Assembly: GCA_028274465.1 (NCBI GenBank)
Contig: CM051455.1
Location: forward strand, 104,840,942 to 104,904,941
DNA: 64,000 bases
Reading direction: 5' to 3'
Source: Plantago ovata
Lineage: Eukaryota > Streptophyta > Magnoliopsida > Lamiales > Plantaginaceae
The position numbers and the translations under genes were made by a program. This document shows, piece by piece, positions 58,014 to 64,000 of the stretch (position 1 is the first letter of the stretch; every line of letters begins with the position of its first letter). Under the pieces are notes generated by a model. That model made no database searches. It worked only from the letters and a program-made list of their open reading frames with translations, and was not told the origin of the DNA.

Positions 58014-59281
58014 AGGTATGAGTTCTGTTGTGCTTATTTGGTTATGCTTTAGTATTAATGATATGTTTGTGAAAACTGTAATTGGATACATCTTTCCTAG
58101 TGATCAATGCATTTCAGTCAGTGTGTGTGGACATCTATGAAGGTATTGTGATTTGTGCAAAGTTAAGTTCTTTTGCTGGTTATACGCGTATCTAAGTAGT
58201 TATCAGTATTTGCATCTTATAAAGCCATAATTTAACTGGAACGATAACAGTTGGCAGTTGCAACTCTACCGAGGCCAAGCCCATTAAACATGTTGCAAGT
58301 ATTAAAGAAACTAAACACATATAATATGGCAACGTAATTAATTAATTATCTATATAAGAGACAATGGATCAGCAGCATGCAGTTGAAAGAAGAAAAGAGT
58401 GTCAGAACTCAGAATATAAAAGATATACGTATCTATCGCACTATAACGTTTTTGTATTTAAACCGTCTTACTATCATTCATCACATAATACCAAAATCAA
58501 CATATTTAATACTTGGGCTTGTTAGCCCAAATCTACTTGGATATTATTTGCCACGCATAAGACAATTACCATTTCTAAAAGTCAGTAGCAACATGTTCAT
58601 TAATTAATGCATTTTTGTAAAAAATTTACACCTTATGAAAATACATATATCACATTTTAGAGTAACAAAAAATGATAATTGAAACACAAACTCTTATCAC
58701 AGAAAAACCATTTCTTACAGAATTAATTCTAGATCGTATGTACATGTTTAACATTTTGTTTTTTTTTTACTTTTTCGAGGTCCGGTTCGGCCTCAAATTA
58801 ATCCTAAATCATATAAGGAAAATTTTAAATTACTTTTATCGTATAATTAAAATTATGAAATCATACATTGCCAATTTAATTGCCATCATCCCTGCATCTC
58901 ATGTTCTCAATTATCATGGTTGAGGCCAGACATTACTTTACAATTTGATTACAGTTGATGACTCATTAACTTTGATTCCTGGGCCCGCCCCGCATATCCC
59001 CGATTGTTAATGCTTCTTTAGTACACATACACCATAACCTCTATAAACGGAGCCTCTATAAATTAATACTCTTGGGAACCATATATACATCCGGTCGACT
59101 GAACTGACTTTTATAGGAAAATAATGATCTCTGCATAGGATTACATGGGACTCCACCCTGACCTTGGATTTGGATTTTACAAATAGTGGCCTGCACTAGA
59201 TCACATAAGTCGAAAGAGATAGCGGATTTGAAAGTGAGTGCGATAGTTCCCAAAAACTAAAAAGACCTATGACTTAGGTTG
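58014..59281. other. Intergenic
   Basis: No gene recognised. The last ~180 bases are duplicated at about 61345-61450. Confidence 0.5.
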
Positions 59282-59543
59282 TACTCCCTCCGTCCCACTC
59301 TAAATTACCTACTTTGACTTTTTTCGGTCAACAGTTTTTAACTTTGACTCTCGATCACTCTTAAACTATAATGATAAAGTATTTGACGAAATCATATTAT
59401 GAAAATATAAAACCTCAATATTCATAATATAGTTTCATTAATTATTTTATCATTATAGTTTAAGAGTAATCGGGATTCAATGTTGACAGTTGTTGATCGA
59501 AAAAAAGTCAAATTGGGTAATTTCTACCGGGACAGAGGGAGTA
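59282..59543. mobile_element. Stowaway MITE
   Basis: Terminal inverted repeats CTCCCTCCGTCCC... and ...GGGACAGAGGGAG with TA at both ends, 262 bp. An internal inverted arm (CTTAAACTATAATGATAAA and its complement) would fold into a long hairpin. The duplicated segment at 61345-61450 lacks it. Confidence 0.9.
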
Positions 59544-59736
59544 ATTTATTACCTTTTTGGATTGGTATTCAAGTTTCGGGTTGGATCCATTGGGCTGTAA
59601 TTTTGAAGCCCAATAAAATAAAGTATACTACTAAGAACATATCAGTAGTAGTCATCAGATCGTCCCTCTTTCCTTTACGACTCCCCTGACCTAGCCATTT
59701 TTCTCTATCTCCATTCTTCCTCTCAAAATTCCGAAA

Positions 59737-60942
59737 ATGTCTGATATTCCATCTGAGTTATATCGCGAGATCCTAAGCAGGTTGTCCGTCGAGCAACTGT
59801 TGCGTCTACGATGCGTTCGTAAGACATGGAGATGCATAATCGACGATTCATGTTTTGTGAAGTTGCATTTCAATCGCCGCACAATGGACAACCCAGTTGA
59901 AGAAGACATGATTCTCACATTGGCATTTAACAGCGGTAATATTTATTCTGTCGGTTTGAAGTCCATTCGCCGTTCCAACGGTATGATTGAGCTAACCAGA
60001 ATTCAAAATATAGTATTTAATTTTTGTTTTCCTGTATCTTTGTGTCGTGGATTAGTTCTAGTTTTTTATTATCATCTTGGACAAAATTATGGGTCAATTT
60101 ATAATATTTGCACTGGTGAGTTTATGCTCAAGTTACCCCCTTGTAATGCTTACCCGAATATCTCCCCGGATTAGTTCTAGTTTTTGTTTTCCTGTATCTT
60201 TGGACTAGGGTATGATAGTTCTAGTGATGACTATAAGGCAGTGAGGGTGTCTAACTTTGATGAGAAGGGGCAAATAGGCTACTGGGTTGTGACTTGGATA
60301 TACTCATTCAAATCCAAAGAATGGCACAAGATTGTAGATTCACCCAAAGTTTTTGTTCACAAAAGTATACCTGGAGTTTTTAGTAATGGGTCACTGCATT
60401 GGATTGGGGGAGAGTTAAGAGAAGGTAAAAGTCGTATAGGCACATCCATTATTGCTCTTGATCTAACAACAGAAAAATACTTTACACTCCCTCTGCCCAA
60501 AATTGATACTTCTAATGTGTATTCCATGATATTTTGGAATAACGTTTCCTTTAGTAATGAAATTGTTGTGGGAGGATTGGAGGCATTGGATGGATGCTTA
60601 TTTCTGTATGGGGCAGAGGTCAGGGACCGGGGTACATTTAGCATATGGATTTTGCAAGATTATGGAGGGGAGAACTTGTGGATTAAGTTGGTTTCACTGG
60701 AAAGAGAATACTACAACTGTGAAATGTTTACTAGACCCGTAGCCTATTTGCAGATCGATCAGCAAGTTGTTATCCAGTTGAGGGATGGACTCGTGTGGTT
60801 TGATGTGATTGTTCAAAGATGTACAAAAGAAGTTGCATTTGGTGGTTTGAATGATGCAATCTCATTTCAAGTGTTTCCCGCAAGCCTACTCAAGGATACA
60901 AACGATAGGTTTCAGTTGGAACTGAGATCCCTCCATTATTGA
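59737..60942 (+). pseudogene. F-box protein with FBA domain, two in-frame stops
   Basis: ATG at 59737. The F-box is at residues 3-48 (PSELYREILSRLSVEQLLRL, RKTWR), followed by FBA blocks (FGLGYDSSSDDYKAVRV, NGSLHWIGGE, IIALDLTTEKYFTLPLPK). Total 402 codons, normal for the family, but TAG codons at 60172-60174 and 60178-60180 break it within a ~36-bp segment that repeats text from 60021-60066 in swapped order. Both halves stay in one frame. It would act in an SCF ubiquitin ligase if intact; the target is unknown. Confidence 0.85.
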
Positions 60943-61344
60943 GGATGTTATTTCTTATTAATAGCCTTTTGGCAGGAGGGACGTGAAGTTTATCTTATGT
61001 TTAGGATCTGCATGATATTTGTACTCTTTGGCACTATATGTATATCTTGTGTTATCCTATGCATTAATATTTTGTGTTATAAGTTGTTTACTGCAAAAAT
61101 ATTTTGTGTTATAAGCTCTTTGGTTGATCCATTCCTATTGGACCTAATGTTCTATATTTGGATCCGGAGAGTAGTCTGTCCCATATATCTTTAATAAAAT
61201 AATTATTTTGTCTGTCAAAATTGTGCCATTGTAATCATATAGACAGAAAAATAGGTTAAAAAATCAACTTTCACAATTCGTAACATTTGAACTGAATCTT
61301 AAACCCACATGATATCATCTCGAAGAATTACATCAACAACCATA
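60943..61344. other. 3' flank of F-box gene
   Basis: No gene recognised. AATAAAAT near 61192 could be a poly(A) signal. Confidence 0.4.
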
Positions 61345-61705
61345 TCTAACAGTGGCCTGCACAAGATCACATAAGTTGAAAGCGATAGCGAATTAGAAAG
61401 ATAGTGCAATATTTCCCTAAAACTAAAAAGACCTATGATTTGGGTTGTACGTTATTTGGGTTGTATTCAAGTTTCGGGTTGTCTCCATTGGGCTGTAAGT
61501 TTGAAGCTCAATAAAATAAAGTATACTACTAATAACATATCAGTAGTCATCAGGCCGTTCCTCTTTCCTTACGACTCCCGTGACCTAGACATTTTTTATC
61601 TCCATTTTTCCTCGCAAAATTCTAAAAATGTCTGATATTCCGTCTGAGTTATATCGCGAGGTTCTGAGCAGGTTGTCCGTCGAGCAACTGCTGCGTCTAC
61701 GATTG
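61345..61705 (+). pseudogene. Truncated duplicate of F-box promoter and start
   Basis: Matches 59185-59810 without the MITE: the same GTGGCCTGCAC...AAAAAGACCTATGA upstream text, the same 5' UTR, then ATG at 61628 and about 26 codons (MSDIPSELYREVLSRLSVEQ) before homology stops at 61705. Confidence 0.85.
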
Positions 61706-62743
61706 AATTGATATTCTAAAGTCTAAGGTGAAACAAAAGGACATTTCTATCATATTGATTGTATAATTAATTAATTAGACATTCACGTGAGCTAATTAAT
61801 AAATTAAATAATTTATCATGAATTAGACCTTCAGATGAGCTAATTAATCAATTAAATAATTTACATGATCAATTTATTACTAGTATCATTTATAAAATGG
61901 AATTACTTGATGAACAACACTTGGACATTTCAGGGCCATTTTCATCTCATTCAGGCCCAACGTGTTTAGTATAATTCCAATAGGCAGACCCATTTTCATC
62001 TCATTTAGGGCCCATCATCATACAATGGAGATAATAATGTTGTAAAGGGCTTTTGTTCAATTTTTAATTTTCGGTTTTATTTATTTATTTATTTTTTGTG
62101 TGGAAAGACTTTTTCATGATGAGTATTGTATATTGTTTTTATTTATTTATTTATCCACGAATTTTTGTAAAAATCAAGCATGACCAAAATACAATGGTTA
62201 TTACCAAGTAAACTGACAAATGTCACATGTGATGGGTGGATGATGAATTGATGAGCATCATGTGTGTTTGAACCGATAAACGTTAGCCAGACCCAAGTTG
62301 GACATATGTTACTTTAATCGAATAAATAAGAGTAAGAAATTTAAACCCGACCTATATAATTGATTATGGACTATGTTGATCGAGGACAACCTAAGTTGGA
62401 TATATATGTTGCTTTGGAACTATTTCCCCTTGACACCCATCCCTAAACCCTAAACCCCAAACATCAACGACCATTGAATTTATTTTATAGAGTGACATAA
62501 GTGAGTGTTTTTATCATATTGAATGCGCGATTAATTAGAATTTTTAGATGTGGTCATTGATAACAATTTAAATAACCGATTTCATGCACCGCTAATTAAC
62601 AAATCATATATACTTCATAAGAATAGTATATTACACCTAAAAACAAATAAGAATAGTATATTACATTTGATAGAATGGTATAATTTCATGAACCGCTAAT
62701 GAAACACGCGATTCAGCACTCAATTGAGTGACCAGATGGATCA
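61706..62743. repeat. Repeat-rich intergenic DNA
   Basis: Contains ~70-bp imperfect repeats (GAGCTAATTAAT...) near 61770-61870 that also match 37020-37110, TTTA microsatellites near 62080 and 62140, and a diverged copy of the 36055 repeat at 62340-62560. Confidence 0.55.
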
Positions 62744-62795
62744 TGAACCCCAAACCCTAAACCCTAAACCCTACACCGTAAACCCTAAACCCTAA
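62744..62795. repeat. Interstitial telomere-like repeat
   Basis: About seven CCCTAAA-type units, some altered (CCCCAAA, CCGTAAA), in ~50 bp. This is the plant telomere motif in an internal position. Confidence 0.85.
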
Positions 62796-63099
62796 GTGAA
62801 GTTAGACTTATTAGACTTCTTGATGAGCTCATTATTAATTAAATTAAACAACAGAAACAATCAATTTATTAAATTTTATTCCGTTTAAATTTACACTAAA
62901 AAATAATAATATAGTTTGAATTGGACTGAGGTTAATTATAGCCAAAACAAAATCAGCGTATATATTATATATATATATACTGTCATCGATTTAAATCCCT
63001 CGTAACTTCTGCATGTATCATTAAGGTTTTCAGTTGTAATTTAAAATTTTGGGAGTCCGCCTATTATTTAGAGTTGGATTTTGTCAAATTGATAATTGA

Positions 63100-63983
63100 A
63101 ACCGTCAAAGCAGTCTTCGCTCTCAACTTTGTTTTTTTTTTTTTTTTGGGTTTCCAGAGATTCAAATCTCGGTAAAGACCTTCCCAGATCTCTTGAGCTC
63201 ATTTTACATCCTTCGATCGTAAGCCTTGGAGGTTGCCGCGCGCATCGTTCATTTTCAGATTTAGCAAGGTATTACTTGTTCCTTTCTGGTATATATAGGT
63301 TTCCCTAATAATTGCCGATGTTGATTGGATTTATGAACGTGACAGAATTTTCCCCTCCATATTAATACTAAGAGATGCAACTTTATCATTTATATCATTA
63401 GTAATTAGGTTTCTCAATATTCCTTCATCGTTCGAGTTGATTGTTTACAAAATTATGAGACGTTTTTGTTATGTGATGTTTTAATTTTGATCCACGAGAC
63501 TGATTTATGTCTTTTTTCATATTTGGATCGGTTCATCCGTCAGTGTTACTATGTGCATTTGGATTGCAGCATCCTATGTCACGATGTTCTTGTCATTTTG
63601 ATTTCTCTAATTACTTGGGGAATCACTGAGGCCATCTTTAATATATTGTGACTCTATATGCAGCATGGCATTATGTAAACTATTTTTAGAAACTTATTAA
63701 ATTGCTTACCAGCTTAATGCAGATGTGTTAGTTGATTTTTTTTTTTATTTGAAACGGCAGATGTGTTAGTTGATAAACTTGTAATGTTTCCTTAGGTAAA
63801 ATAATGCAGCGCAAAAACAGGTCATTATCAAATGAAGAAAAGAATGTACATGGTCATCAAAATTCTGATCGGGCTCTTGTATGTCCAAATCCACTTGAAG
63901 AACAACCACTTGAATGTGAGAATTCACTCATCTGTGTGAATCAATTTGAAGATCAACCACTTGAAGGTGTGAATCCACTTTAA
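63100..63983 (+). CDS. 5' end of a gene leaving the window (hypothetical)
   Basis: 63150-63270 looks like a 5' UTR exon. After an intron-like AT-rich stretch, TTTCCTTAG near 63795 precedes ATG at 63804. The 59 codons include a repeated NPLEEQPLE / QFEDQPLE motif and end at TAA 63981-63983. The stop falls inside another unit of that repeat (CCACTT TAA GATCAGCC), so it may be a mutation or error and the protein may continue. Family unknown. Confidence 0.4.
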
Positions 63984-64000
63984 GATCAGCCAGAGCCAAT

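Noticed and set aside
62744..62795. True chromosome end
   Set aside because: Only about seven degenerate units, with ordinary sequence and a likely gene on the right side.

Overview
The window is nuclear DNA of a flowering plant, most likely a eudicot. The evidence is AT-rich intergenic DNA, GT-AG introns, F-box and PB1-like genes, Stowaway MITEs, a tRNA-derived SINE, Helitron ends, plant-type (CCCTAAA) telomere-like repeats, and LTR retrotransposons of the Sirevirus (Ty1/copia) and Athila-like (Ty3/gypsy) types. The order or species cannot be settled from sequence alone. About half of the window is retrotransposon.

Layout. (1) 1-16437: a minus-strand Sirevirus-like element with 5' LTR, PBS, gag, protease, integrase, RT and RNase H, then an env-like gene. 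Its 3' third appears twice, at 1-4720 and 4821-9800, separated by exactly 100 N. The ends facing the gap are rich in indels, so unmerged contig ends or haplotypes are likely. One copy carries a SINE that the other lacks. (2) 16475-27440: repeats, MITEs, Helitron ends, tRNA-like units and one small frameshifted gene lying between 0.8-kb direct repeats. (3) 27441-34618: a frameshifted F-box gene, a 2.1-kb solo LTR, a second SINE, an intact PB1-like gene and a probable minus-strand gene. (4) 37519-58013: a host gene with 23-residue repeats, AT hooks and a PB1-like domain. It is split in its last coding exon by a 17.9-kb nested insertion of two Athila-like elements, neither of which has RT, RNase H or integrase. 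Removing the insertion and one 5-bp target duplication reopens the host frame. (5) 59000-64000: a disrupted F-box gene, a truncated duplicate of its start, interstitial telomere-like repeats and the start of a gene at the right edge.

Most interesting signals. The env-like gene of the Sirevirus has three tiny tandem introns whose removal keeps or restores the frame, and an LTR-like promoter module lies upstream of it. All three retrotransposon families place an array of short palindromes, each family with its own core, just before their third ORF; the two Athila-like families clearly repeat theirs in the LTR, the Sirevirus only loosely. The two Athila-like elements also share hairpin plus PPT-like repeats and a splice-acceptor-like site next to the third ORF's ATG. 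A 273-bp piece of the host gene sits inside an LTR, joined at a 5-bp microhomology. No intact replication-competent element was found.
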